DNA from: an uncultured Porphyromonadaceae bacterium
Lineage (GTDB): Bacteria > Bacteroidota > Bacteroidia > Bacteroidales > Muribaculaceae
Direction: 5' to 3'
Length of the DNA stretch: 58,165 bases
NCBI GenBank assembly: GCA_947175425.1
Contig: CAMWMR010000016.1
Location: forward strand, 1 to 58,165
A program made the position numbers and the translations under genes. Below, piece by piece: positions 1 to 7,946 of the stretch. How positions within the stretch are numbered: the stretch's first letter is position 1; each line of letters begins with the position of its first letter. The notes beneath the pieces are model-generated. The model saw only the letters and a program-made list of their open reading frames with translations. It made no database searches and had not been told where the DNA came from.

Positions 1-42
1 GCCGAAGAAATCTGCAAATAACTTGGTGTAGAACTCGGCAAA

Positions 43-888
43 ATGAAAATCGAACACTTTGCCGACGGCGAGTTTGAAGTCTCTTTCGAGGAATCAGTCC
101 GCGGCTGCGAGGTGTACCTTGTGCAAAGCACATTCCCCAACTGCGACAACCTCATGGAACTTTTGCTGATGATTGACGCTGCCAAGCGCGCTTCAGCCAA
201 ATCGGTTATTGCCGTAATGCCCTACTTCGGATGGGCACGACAGGACCGCAAGGACAAACCTCGCGTTTCTATCGCTGCAAAACTCGTCAGCGACATGCTC
301 ACCGCAGCCGGCGTCGACCGCGTAATTACAATGGACCTGCACGCCGACCAGATTCAGGGATTCTTCAATGTTCCCGTCGACCACCTCTACGCCTCCTCCG
401 TATTCATTCCCTACATCCAGAGCCTCAAGCTCGAGGACATGGTTATAGCGACCCCTGACGTGGGCGGTGCAAAACGCGCCAACAGCTACGCCAAGTATCT
501 TGATGTTCCTTTGGTTCTGTGTCACAAACAGCGCGCAAAGGCAAACGTTGTGGCTAAAATGACCGTCATAGGCGACGTTCAGGACAAGAACGTTATCCTC
601 GTGGACGACATGGTGGACACTGCCGGCACAATCACAAAAGCCGCAAACCTGATGATGGAAAACGGCGCCAAGTCCGTTCGCGCCCTGTGCTCGCACGCCA
701 TTATGAGCGACCCGGCCTCGGAACGTGTACAGGAATGCGCTCTCACCGAAATGATTTTCACAAACTCCATTCCTTTCACAAAGGATTGCCCCAAAGCCAC
801 TATTATTTCGGTGGCACGACTCTTTGCCGACACAATACGTCGCGTTCACTGCAACCAGTCCATCTCGTCGCAGTACCTCATCAAATAA
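43..888 (+). CDS. prs: Ribose-phosphate pyrophosphokinase, 5' end disrupted
   Basis: Makes PRPP from ribose-5-phosphate and ATP in the cytosol, feeding purine, pyrimidine, His and Trp synthesis. The 281 residues read from ATG 43 match the family from the HFADGE strand onward. They include the ARQDRKDKPR nucleotide-binding loop, the MDLHADQIQGFF segment and the PRPP-binding loop VDDMVDTAGT near residue 190. The family is normally about 310-317 aa. Codons 1-42 read in the same frame as AEEICK-stop-LGVELGK, which is clearly Prs N-terminal sequence interrupted by TAA at 19-21. Either translation restarts at 43 or the stop is an error or mutation (TCA Ser to TAA would explain it). The true 5' end lies outside the window. 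Identity is certain; integrity is not. Confidence 0.9.
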   Translation: MKIEHFADGEFEVSFEESVRGCEVYLVQSTFPNCDNLMELLLMIDAAKRASAKSVIAVMPYFGWARQDRKDKPRVSIAAKLVSDMLTAAGVDRVITMDLHADQIQGFFNVPVDHLYASSVFIPYIQSLKLEDMVIATPDVGGAKRANSYAKYLDVPLVLCHKQRAKANVVAKMTVIGDVQDKNVILVDDMVDTAGTITKAANLMMENGAKSVRALCSHAIMSDPASERVQECALTEMIFTNSIPFTKDCPKATIISVARLFADTIRRVHCNQSISSQYLIK

Positions 889-907
889 AAATCTCTAATC
901 CCCGATA

Positions 908-944
908 ATTCCCGGCACGGACTGCCGTGCCGGGAATATTTTTT
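908..944 (+). terminator. Intrinsic terminator of prs
   Basis: A perfect 13-bp stem (908-920 with 925-937) with a 4-nt loop is followed by a T-run at 939-944. It ends directly before the ATG of the next gene at 945, so that gene has almost no leader of its own behind the hairpin. Confidence 0.9.
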
Positions 945-1910
945 ATGACAAATCCCAAAATAGTATGCCTTGACGGCGCTTCCATATATCCTGTAAACGA
1001 CAGCCATTGGGAAGCCTTTAAACGTGCAGGCAATTTTATAATTTACGAGCGTACGGCTCCCGATGAAATAACAGCACGCTGCGCCGACGCCGAAATAGTA
1101 CTTACCAATAAGGTACCTTTCAACAAAGCGACAATACAGTCGCTACCCAAGCTCCGCTACATAGGAGTACTTGCCACAGGTTTCAACATTATTGACATTC
1201 AGGCGGCAAAAGACGCGGGAATAACCGTTACCAACATTCCGGCCTACAGCACCGAGTCCGTAGCCCAGCACACTATTGCCCTGCTGCTTGCCATTACAAA
1301 CCGCGTTGAGGACTACTCCGCTGCCGTTGCCGGAGGCAAATGGTGCAAGTGCCCCGATTTCACATTCCGCCACCGCGAGTGGCGCGAGCTTGCCGGCAAA
1401 CGGTTCGGAATAGTAGGATTCGGAAATATCGGCAAAGCCGTTGCCGGAATTGCAAAGGCGCTGGGTATGCGCGTTGCGCTGTACACATCCAAAGAGCAGA
1501 ACGAACTCCCCGCCGGTTTTGAAAAAATGGAGCTTGACGAGCTTTTTCAAAAATGCGATGTCGTGAGCCTCCACTGCCCGCTTAACGAACATACCCGTCA
1601 CATTGCCGATGCGCGCCGACTGGCTCTTATGAAAAACGACGCCATACTCCTCAACACTGCCCGCGGCCCTCTCGTCGATGAAGACGCATTGGCGGCAGCC
1701 CTCAAAAACGGACGGATATATGCAGCCGGTCTTGACGTCCTCTCTAATGAACCTCCAAAAGCCGATTGCCCTCTCATTGGCGTTTCCAATTGTTTTATCA
1801 CACCTCACATAGCCTGGGCTTCTACCGAAGCCCGCGACCGTTTGTTCGACATTGCCCTCGATAATGTGCAATGCTTTATAAACGGCAATTCTAAAAACGT
1901 AATCAACTGA
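945..1910 (+). CDS. D-2-hydroxyacid dehydrogenase (glycerate dehydrogenase-like)
   Basis: NAD(P)-dependent reduction of a 2-keto acid to the D-2-hydroxy acid, or the reverse; the substrate cannot be told from sequence, hydroxypyruvate/glycerate being the usual annotation. The 321-aa protein has the family architecture: substrate domain, Rossmann motif GFGNIG (residues 158-163), then catalytic Arg240 (NTARGPL), Glu269 (SNEPP) and His288 (TPHIAW). An upstream ATG at 927 lies inside the prs terminator stem, so I take ATG 945. The FadL-like gene follows after 6 bp, which suggests cotranscription. The promoter is not evident, so transcription may depend on readthrough from prs. Confidence 0.88.
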   Translation: MTNPKIVCLDGASIYPVNDSHWEAFKRAGNFIIYERTAPDEITARCADAEIVLTNKVPFNKATIQSLPKLRYIGVLATGFNIIDIQAAKDAGITVTNIPAYSTESVAQHTIALLLAITNRVEDYSAAVAGGKWCKCPDFTFRHREWRELAGKRFGIVGFGNIGKAVAGIAKALGMRVALYTSKEQNELPAGFEKMELDELFQKCDVVSLHCPLNEHTRHIADARRLALMKNDAILLNTARGPLVDEDALAAALKNGRIYAAGLDVLSNEPPKADCPLIGVSNCFITPHIAWASTEARDRLFDIALDNVQCFINGNSKNVIN

Positions 1911-1916
1911 TTTATT

Positions 1917-3239
1917 ATGACACATTTCAGAAAAGCAATGGCTGTTGCAGCCATTGCCGCAATTCCTTTCGGCGCTGCTGCCGAAGGCTACCAGGTCAAC
2001 ACCCTCAGCGCACGCCAGAACGGTATGGGACATACCGGAACTGCAATGCACCTTGGAGCCGAGAGCATGATTTTCAACCCTGCCGGCCTCGGATTCCTCA
2101 ACAAGACTCTTGAATTCCAAGGCTCGGTAACAGGTATCTTCGCAACCGCACACGCAACTGTCGACGGTGTAAAATACACAACATCCAACACTCCGTCAAC
2201 CCCAATGGCATTTAACCTCGGCATGAAAGTTTACGATAACTTCAAAGCCGGTGTAAGCTTCTACACACCCTACGGAAGCGGTATCAACTGGGGCGACAAC
2301 TGGCCCGGAGCAGTACTCAACCAAAGCGTGACACTCCGCGCATTCACAGTACAGCCCACCTTGGCATGGGAAATCATCCCCGGCCTGTCGGTAGGCGCAG
2401 GAGCAATGGTGAGCTTTGGAACCGTCGACCTCAACAAAGGCCTTGTGTCACCCGAATCCATGAACACCATTCTGGAAATGAGCGGCAGCGATTACCGCTT
2501 CACCGACACTCCGGCATCCATAAATCTGCAGGGACGCACCGCAACCACCGTAGGTGTCAACCTTGGCGCAATGTGGGACATAAACGAAAAAATTACCGTG
2601 GGCGTATCGTGGCGCAGCAAAATGAATCTCACCGTAAAATGCGGCGACGCTTCTTTGCGCTATGCAAACGAAATTGCACGCAATCTGCTGCAAGACAAAC
2701 TTAACGTATTGGACCAGGCTAATTTCAAAGCTACAATGCCCGCCGTTTCGGTACTCAACTTCGGCGTCTCCTACAAGCCTGTAAAACGACTCATCCTCGC
2801 CTTCGATGCCCAGCTGTCGGGATGGGGCGCTTATAAAAACCTTGATATCGAGTTCCTGAGCGAACAGCTTTCACCCTACAACCAGCACCTGGAAAAGAAC
2901 TACAAAAACTCATGGACATTACACCTTGGCGCTCAGTACGATATCACAAAGCGTTTCCAGGGTCGTCTTGGTCTTATGGCCGACTTCTCGCCCGTAAACC
3001 AAAACTACTATAATCCCGAAACTCCGGGTATGACTAAAATAGAGCCTTCAATCGGTTTCAGTTTCTCGCCCGTAAAATACTTTGCCATTGATGCATCGCT
3101 CATGTACGTAGCAGGATTGGGCAAGGACAACGCAAGCTGCACCTACACAGACCTCCTTCTCAAAATGGACAAAACATTCACAGCCAACTACAGCACCTAC
3201 TCCTGGTGCCCCTCCATCGGCTTCCGCGTCAACTTCTGA
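1917..3239 (+). CDS. OmpP1/FadL family outer-membrane transporter
   Basis: A 440-aa beta-barrel protein of the FadL/TodX family, which carries hydrophobic molecules such as fatty acids across the outer membrane. A signal peptide (about residues 1-22, ending AAA) precedes the characteristic N-terminal hatch region with the NPAGL motif (near residue 55). Amphipathic strands follow throughout and the protein ends with an aromatic residue (RVNF), the usual barrel insertion signal. Bacteroidales homologues are often annotated as hemin receptors, which is not supported here. It lies 6 bp after the dehydrogenase gene and ends before a strong terminator. Confidence 0.88.
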   Translation: MTHFRKAMAVAAIAAIPFGAAAEGYQVNTLSARQNGMGHTGTAMHLGAESMIFNPAGLGFLNKTLEFQGSVTGIFATAHATVDGVKYTTSNTPSTPMAFNLGMKVYDNFKAGVSFYTPYGSGINWGDNWPGAVLNQSVTLRAFTVQPTLAWEIIPGLSVGAGAMVSFGTVDLNKGLVSPESMNTILEMSGSDYRFTDTPASINLQGRTATTVGVNLGAMWDINEKITVGVSWRSKMNLTVKCGDASLRYANEIARNLLQDKLNVLDQANFKATMPAVSVLNFGVSYKPVKRLILAFDAQLSGWGAYKNLDIEFLSEQLSPYNQHLEKNYKNSWTLHLGAQYDITKRFQGRLGLMADFSPVNQNYYNPETPGMTKIEPSIGFSFSPVKYFAIDASLMYVAGLGKDNASCTYTDLLLKMDKTFTANYSTYSWCPSIGFRVNF

Positions 3240-3258
3240 TACAATACTAAAAATTCGC

Positions 3259-3298
3259 GAGGCTGTGTCGTAAACTTTACGGCACAGCCTCTTTTTTT
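3259..3298 (+). terminator. Intrinsic terminator after the FadL-like gene
   Basis: A 15-bp stem with one wobble pair (3259-3273 with 3277-3291), a 3-nt loop and seven T at 3292-3298. It also insulates the upstream genes from the leftward promoter in the neighbouring invertible segment. Confidence 0.92.
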
Positions 3299-3315
3299 GT
3301 TTAGCAATCATCCAA

Positions 3316-3332
3316 ATCTCTTAGTAGGAGAT
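3316..3332. repeat. Left inverted repeat of the invertible segment
   Basis: A 17-bp repeat whose exact reverse complement is at 3502-3518. The bases immediately outside and inside the pair do not match, so 17 bp is its full perfect extent. Confidence 0.9.
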
Positions 3333-3501
3333 GCTTAAAATTTTTTGCAAAGTTACTAAAAACTTTTGATATAAAGAACATCAACAATAATTTTTCCGTC
3401 TTCATTCCATCTGTTTGTCGCATTAAAAATGAGATCTGTTTAGGAAAACAGGAACTTCATAAATGCAACAAGTTGATAATTAGCTTAAAAGCCGAATCAC
3501 A

Positions 3502-3518
3502 ATCTCCTACTAAGAGAT
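3502..3518. repeat. Right inverted repeat of the invertible segment
   Basis: Exact reverse complement of 3316-3332. It lies 251 bp before the first pilus gene's ATG. Confidence 0.9.
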
Positions 3519-3769
3519 ACTTGAAGTTAAACCTAACCAACTCTTCATCAAATGGATAATCATTGTAAATTTACCACTATAATATTGCAGCTTGCATTAT
3601 TCTGCTGCCTGTTTACGGCATATGGCCTGTTGGTTGAATTAGATTTTACTAATAATCTGCAAATTGAGTGACTTTTTCACTTATAAATATTTAGAATTTT
3701 AATTCAATCAACTATATATACCGCATTATCATTTCTCATCAAGCGGCTGTAGCAACTATTCCCTCCAAT
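3519..3769 (+). other. Promoterless leader of the pilus operon
   Basis: AT-rich 251 bp between the right inverted repeat and the DUF3575 gene. I find no TTTG/TAnnTTTG promoter in it. The nearest match, TAATATTG at 3580-3587, has one mismatch and no correctly spaced -33 element. No open reading frame of note. Confidence 0.5.
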
Positions 3770-4354
3770 ATGAAATTCAGACATCTGCTCATCGTTCTTG
3801 GCCTGCTATCCTCCACCGCGCCGGCAGTGCACGCACAGGAGGTGGCGATAAAGTCCAATCTCATCTACGATGCACTACTCTCTCCCAACCTCGGCGTTGA
3901 AGTTGGCATTGCTCCAAAATGGACTGCCGAACTGTCGGGCACAGTCAACAACTGGGCTATCAACAACCGGCAATGGAAGCAATGGAATGTGCAGCCCGAG
4001 ATACGCTATTGGATTTGTCGCCGTTTCAGCGGACATTTCTTCGCCGCCCATATAATTGGCGGACAGTACAATTTCGGCAATCTCAAAAACAACATCAAGT
4101 TTCTCGGTACGGATTTCTCCGACCTGACCGACCACCGCTATCAGGGATGGATGGCCGGAGCCGGACTGGCATATGGCTATTCATGGATTTTGAGCCGACA
4201 CTGGAACCTGGAGGCCGAGCTCGGACTGGGTTGGATCTACACACGCTCCGATGTCTACAGATGTGCTAACTGCGGCAAGAAAATACGCAGCAATGTACCT
4301 CACAATTATGCAGGTCCCACAAAAGCGGCACTGAATATCGTTTATTCATTCTAA
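3770..4354 (+). CDS. DUF3575 family protein, first gene of the pilus operon
   Basis: A 194-aa exported protein with a signal peptide (residues 1-22, ending VHAQ) and a run of alternating amphipathic strands with many aromatic residues, finishing in YSF. This suggests a small outer-membrane barrel. It resembles the DUF3575 proteins that commonly stand at the head of Bacteroidales fimbrial loci beside a DUF3868 protein. Their precise role is not established; export or assembly of pilins at the outer membrane is an inference from position. Two cysteines (CANC, near residue 165) could form a disulfide. The next gene starts 7 bp downstream. Confidence 0.75.
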   Translation: MKFRHLLIVLGLLSSTAPAVHAQEVAIKSNLIYDALLSPNLGVEVGIAPKWTAELSGTVNNWAINNRQWKQWNVQPEIRYWICRRFSGHFFAAHIIGGQYNFGNLKNNIKFLGTDFSDLTDHRYQGWMAGAGLAYGYSWILSRHWNLEAELGLGWIYTRSDVYRCANCGKKIRSNVPHNYAGPTKAALNIVYSF

Positions 4355-4361
4355 AACGGCC

Positions 4362-5876
4362 ATGTCAATAATGAAACGCAACTTATCAACAATAGCAGCC
4401 TGCACGATATGCGCCGCCGGTGCATTGGCCGCAACTCCTGCCTTAAAAATATACGACATCAACGTAAATGTCGACGAGGCAACCCGGAAGCTCGATGTAG
4501 ACATCGACATGAAAATGGACGAGATAAAACTCGGCAGCAACCGGGAAGTGATATATACTCCCATCATTATTGCAGCCAACGGCACCGACAGCCTCGAACT
4601 CGACCCCGTGACAGTATGCGGCCGCAACAGCTGGTATGCCTACCTCCGTTCGGGCGCCCTCGACAGCGGCGACAGCAATATTTTCCGCAGCGGCACCAAA
4701 GTCACCGCGCACATAACGCAGAGTATCCCCTTTGAAGATTGGATGGGACACTCGACTGTAGAAATGCGACAGCAGGAGACCTCATGCTGCAGCCCGCTGA
4801 AACTCATCCAAGGTCCGTCGGCACACGGAAACGTTGAGCTTGCACAGATTAACACCGCACGCCCCACACTTGTGCTCGACTTTGTGTACTCTCCTCCGGT
4901 CGATGACAAGCCCGTAGAGAAAAACATCGAAGGAAAAGCGTTTGTGTCGTTCGTGGTTAACCGCACAGAGCTCAAGCCCGACTACATGGTCAACCGTCGG
5001 GAGATTGCCAAGATTCTCAACTCTATTGACTACGTGCGGCAGGACAGCGATGCCGTCATTACAGGTGTGCACATCAAAGGTTTTGCGTCGCCCGAAGGAT
5101 CCTACACCAACAACACTCGCCTGGCAAAAGGCCGTACAGCCACCCTTGCCGGATATGTGCGCGAGCAGTATCACTTCCCCGACGGAATGATAACAACATC
5201 GTACGACCCCGAGGATTGGGCAGGCCTGCGCAACTATCTCACCGACTCGCTCGACTACAACATCGCCAACCGTGCCGAGATAATAGACATTATCGACGGT
5301 CCTTTGGGCTTCGATGCGAAGGACATGGCGATTAAGACGCGTTTCCCGCAAGACTATCAAGTGATTCTCAAAGAGATATACCCCTGGCTGCGACACTCCG
5401 ACTACACGGTGAAATACCGCATAAAGGTCTACACCGACCTTGCGGAAATCTTGAGAGCATACAACAGCGACCCCTCGCGACTGCGCCCTGTCGACTTCTA
5501 CACCATCGCACAGCAGCACGACGAAGGCAGCCCCGAATATAACAAAGTGATGCAGACCGCCGTCAAGGTCTATCCCGATGACCCCATGCTCAACCTCAAT
5601 GCCGCCAACACCGCGCTTAAGAACGGCTATCTTACATCCGCACAGGAATATCTCAACAAGGCCGGCAACTCGCCCGAGGCCAATTTCGCCCGAGGCATAC
5701 TTGCCGCCATGCTCGGCAGCCTCAACGAAGCAACGCAACGATTCCAAGAAGCACGTGCGTGCGGAATAACAAAGGCCGACGCTTACCTCCGGCAGATTCA
5801 GGAACTGCGCGACTTCAACCCGGTAACCATAACCGTCGAAACCACGCGCTCCGAAGATCAAGAAGGCCAACAATAA
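4362..5876 (+). CDS. DUF3868 family pilus-locus protein with OmpA-like segment
   Basis: A 504-aa exported protein (signal peptide about residues 1-24; an alternative start is Met4). The N-terminal 180 residues are beta-rich and fit DUF3868. Residues about 195-275 resemble an OmpA C-terminal peptidoglycan-binding fold (GFASPEGSYTNN...LAKGRTATL). The last 130 residues are helical with TPR-like repeats. Such proteins pair with DUF3575 in fimbrial loci and may anchor a pilus-related outer-membrane structure to the cell wall. That function is inferred from domains and context. Genes on either side are 7 bp and 42 bp away on the same strand. Confidence 0.75.
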   Translation: MSIMKRNLSTIAACTICAAGALAATPALKIYDINVNVDEATRKLDVDIDMKMDEIKLGSNREVIYTPIIIAANGTDSLELDPVTVCGRNSWYAYLRSGALDSGDSNIFRSGTKVTAHITQSIPFEDWMGHSTVEMRQQETSCCSPLKLIQGPSAHGNVELAQINTARPTLVLDFVYSPPVDDKPVEKNIEGKAFVSFVVNRTELKPDYMVNRREIAKILNSIDYVRQDSDAVITGVHIKGFASPEGSYTNNTRLAKGRTATLAGYVREQYHFPDGMITTSYDPEDWAGLRNYLTDSLDYNIANRAEIIDIIDGPLGFDAKDMAIKTRFPQDYQVILKEIYPWLRHSDYTVKYRIKVYTDLAEILRAYNSDPSRLRPVDFYTIAQQHDEGSPEYNKVMQTAVKVYPDDPMLNLNAANTALKNGYLTSAQEYLNKAGNSPEANFARGILAAMLGSLNEATQRFQEARACGITKADAYLRQIQELRDFNPVTITVETTRSEDQEGQQ

Positions 5877-5918
5877 CAAACCGAAACAAACAAATCATTT
5901 ATCAATATCATCTCTTTT

Positions 5919-7727
5919 ATGAAAAATCTTTCAAAAGTACTCCTCGGGCTCGCAGTTGCCTCCATGGCATCCTGCTCGAACGACGAGCCCACACCCGTCA
6001 CTCCCGATATCAACGGTGATGGAACAACCTTCTACCTGAATGTCAACATCCAGAGCGCGTTGACTTCGCGTGCTCAGGCCGATGAAACATTCGAGTCCGG
6101 TACAGCCGACGAACACACCGTAAGCAATGCCTGGTTCCTCTTCTACGACAAAGACGGCAACTACCGCTTCCGCTCCAATGGCTTTGTTCCCTCCGATGAC
6201 AGCAACATGCCCAACGTTGAATACATGGGACGAAACACTATTGTGCTCAACAACATCAAGGACAACAACAAACCCGCCTACCTCATCACCATTCTCAACG
6301 CATCGCAGGCCACAGTCGACGAAATCGAGAACCGTGCCCTCAGCATGGAGGATACACGCAAGCTCCTTCTCGACATCCGTGTAGGCGACAGCGGCCTCTT
6401 CACAATGACTACCTCAAGCTTCATTCCTGAAGCCGATGACCCCGACTACGATGCCAAGTACTACTACGCCAACAAACTCGACGACAGCTACTTCATGACA
6501 GAGCCAAAAACTGAAGTCGCTCCCGGCGACCCTGTTGTCAACATTTATGTCGAACGTCTTGCCGTGAAATTCTCTATCTCGGGGCTCGATACCAACAACG
6601 TTTTCCCTGTAACCGCCACTATCGCCGGTCTTGACAACGGCAACATCGACGGCACAAACCAGGATGCTACCAAGCTCTATGTGAAGATTCTCGGCTACGG
6701 ACTCACCGGACAGGAAAAGAATTCGTACTTCTCGAAAAACATCGACGGCTTCGACACTGCACAACCCTGGCCCGACAACGTCGGCAGCGGTGAATGGAAT
6801 ACTCCCGTGTGGCGACGCAGCTTCTGGGCAAAGAGTGTTGGCTATGATTCTGAAGCCGACCTCACCTATACGGCTTTCAAGGACGCTCAAAACACAGTTT
6901 CGAAACCCATCTACGGCCACGAAACAACCAACACACTCGACTACATCACAACCGATAACGGTTCTCTTCGCCTCAGCAGCGTGACAAACGTCATCTTCAC
7001 CGCTCAGGTATATTCCGACGAAGACTGCACCATGCCTGTTGACTTTGTTCAGTACGGCGGTCTTTACTACACCTACGACTACTTCAAGACCTTTGTGCTC
7101 GCACGCCTCAACGCCACCGGCGACCTCAACTACTACACCCGCGAAACACTACCCGACACAGGTACCGGCGAAGAAAACGATCCTATTGTACATCACTACA
7201 AATACACTCAGGTTTCGGCCGACAACTTCGCTTTCCGCAAAAAGAACGACGGCAAGACAGCCACTATTGAAGTATACTGCACTCTCGATGACAACACCGA
7301 ACTCTACAGTAAAAACAGCGGAATTAGCGACAGCGACGACACCGATAAAAACTGGTCTCTCATCGACAACGGTGTGGCTAATGTCAACACTCAGATAGCC
7401 GGCTTCATCGGCGATACCAAGCTCACCGCATCGACCAACGGCGCGACATTCTACAGTGTGCCTATCGAACACCAGCTCGGCAAAGGCCAGACTACAAACT
7501 ACACCGTCACCGAACTCGGCGAATATGGCGTAGTGCGCAACCACTGGTATCAGCTCGAAATCGGCAAAGTGTTCCGCCTCGGTTCTGCCGTGTTTATCCC
7601 CGAAGAAGACGAAGGTCAGACTCCCGAACCCATTATCCCCGAAGATCCCTCGGAAGATACATATGCTCTCGCAGCCCAAATCAACATCCTCTCGTGGAAG
7701 GTACTGACTCAGAACGTCGACCTCTGA
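5919..7727 (+). CDS. Mfa1/FimA-type major fimbrillin
   Basis: Probable shaft subunit of a type V pilus, 602 aa. It is made as a lipoprotein precursor with lipobox MASC (Cys19), and an Arg-Ala site (TSRA, Arg51) sits about 32 residues later. In Porphyromonas pilins an Arg-specific protease cuts at such a site to release the donor strand for polymerization. The N-terminal domain is followed by a long beta-rich domain, and the C-terminus (INILSWKVLTQNVDL) has the conserved fimbrillin ending. A hairpin and a 219-bp gap follow, compatible with higher expression than the downstream minor subunits. It is larger than FimA (about 380 aa), closer to Mfa1 in size. Confidence 0.85.
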   Translation: MKNLSKVLLGLAVASMASCSNDEPTPVTPDINGDGTTFYLNVNIQSALTSRAQADETFESGTADEHTVSNAWFLFYDKDGNYRFRSNGFVPSDDSNMPNVEYMGRNTIVLNNIKDNNKPAYLITILNASQATVDEIENRALSMEDTRKLLLDIRVGDSGLFTMTTSSFIPEADDPDYDAKYYYANKLDDSYFMTEPKTEVAPGDPVVNIYVERLAVKFSISGLDTNNVFPVTATIAGLDNGNIDGTNQDATKLYVKILGYGLTGQEKNSYFSKNIDGFDTAQPWPDNVGSGEWNTPVWRRSFWAKSVGYDSEADLTYTAFKDAQNTVSKPIYGHETTNTLDYITTDNGSLRLSSVTNVIFTAQVYSDEDCTMPVDFVQYGGLYYTYDYFKTFVLARLNATGDLNYYTRETLPDTGTGEENDPIVHHYKYTQVSADNFAFRKKNDGKTATIEVYCTLDDNTELYSKNSGISDSDDTDKNWSLIDNGVANVNTQIAGFIGDTKLTASTNGATFYSVPIEHQLGKGQTTNYTVTELGEYGVVRNHWYQLEIGKVFRLGSAVFIPEEDEGQTPEPIIPEDPSEDTYALAAQINILSWKVLTQNVDL

Positions 7728-7755
7728 TAAATATTATTTTTACAAACTGAAAGCT

Positions 7756-7782
7756 CCCTCCGGTAACCCTGTTCCCGGAGGG
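7756..7782 (+). terminator. Hairpin after the major fimbrillin gene (partial terminator or stabilizer)
   Basis: An 8-bp GC-rich stem (CCCTCCGG at 7756-7763 with 7775-7782) lies 28 bp after the stop codon, with only a short T-run (CTTTCC) behind it. It is too weak for full termination; attenuation or 3'-end protection of the major-subunit mRNA would fit. Confidence 0.5.
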
Positions 7783-7946
7783 CTTTCCTAAAACTCTCAT
7801 CTCAGCGGCGATTTCAGCCGCTACGTTCTCTCCTCCGCGGTACAAAACCGCACTTTCACAGCAAACTCATTCCGGAAAAGACTCTTTCTCCTCATTTTTA
7901 AACCGACAACAAAGAGAGCCTCTGCGGCTCCTCAACATACAGCACA

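Larger units (their letters stand above)
3316..3518. promoter_or_regulatory. Candidate invertible promoter segment upstream of the pilus operon
   Basis: Perfect 17-bp inverted repeats at 3316-3332 (ATCTCTTAGTAGGAGAT) and 3502-3518 bound 169 bp. Each repeat is itself two 5-bp inverted arms (ATCTC/GAGAT) around an asymmetric 7-bp core (TTAGTAG in one, CTACTAA in the other), the layout expected of a tyrosine-recombinase crossover site. The only full TAnnTTTG element I find is TAACTTTG on the minus strand (3355-3348), pointing left toward a terminator. Inversion would aim it at the pilus operon starting at 3770. The -33 element is weak. No recombinase gene is in the window, so it would act in trans. 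The geometry is seen directly; inversion is inferred. Confidence 0.75.

Noticed and set aside
927-944. An upstream start (ATG 927) for the D-2-hydroxyacid dehydrogenase
   Set aside because: It lies within the terminator stem of prs, and the added residues (MPGIFF) are not part of the family.
3348-3368. A plus-strand promoter AACTTTTG at 3361-3368 pointing to the pilus operon
   Set aside because: The -7 match is imperfect and the nearest TTTG is only 13 bp upstream, outside the usual 19-21 bp spacing.
3502-3518. The two 17-bp repeats as binding sites of a transcription factor rather than recombination sites
   Set aside because: Near-palindromic operators are possible, but the cores are in strictly inverted orientation and bracket an outward-pointing promoter upstream of a surface-structure operon. 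Inversion explains more of the observations, though it is unproven.
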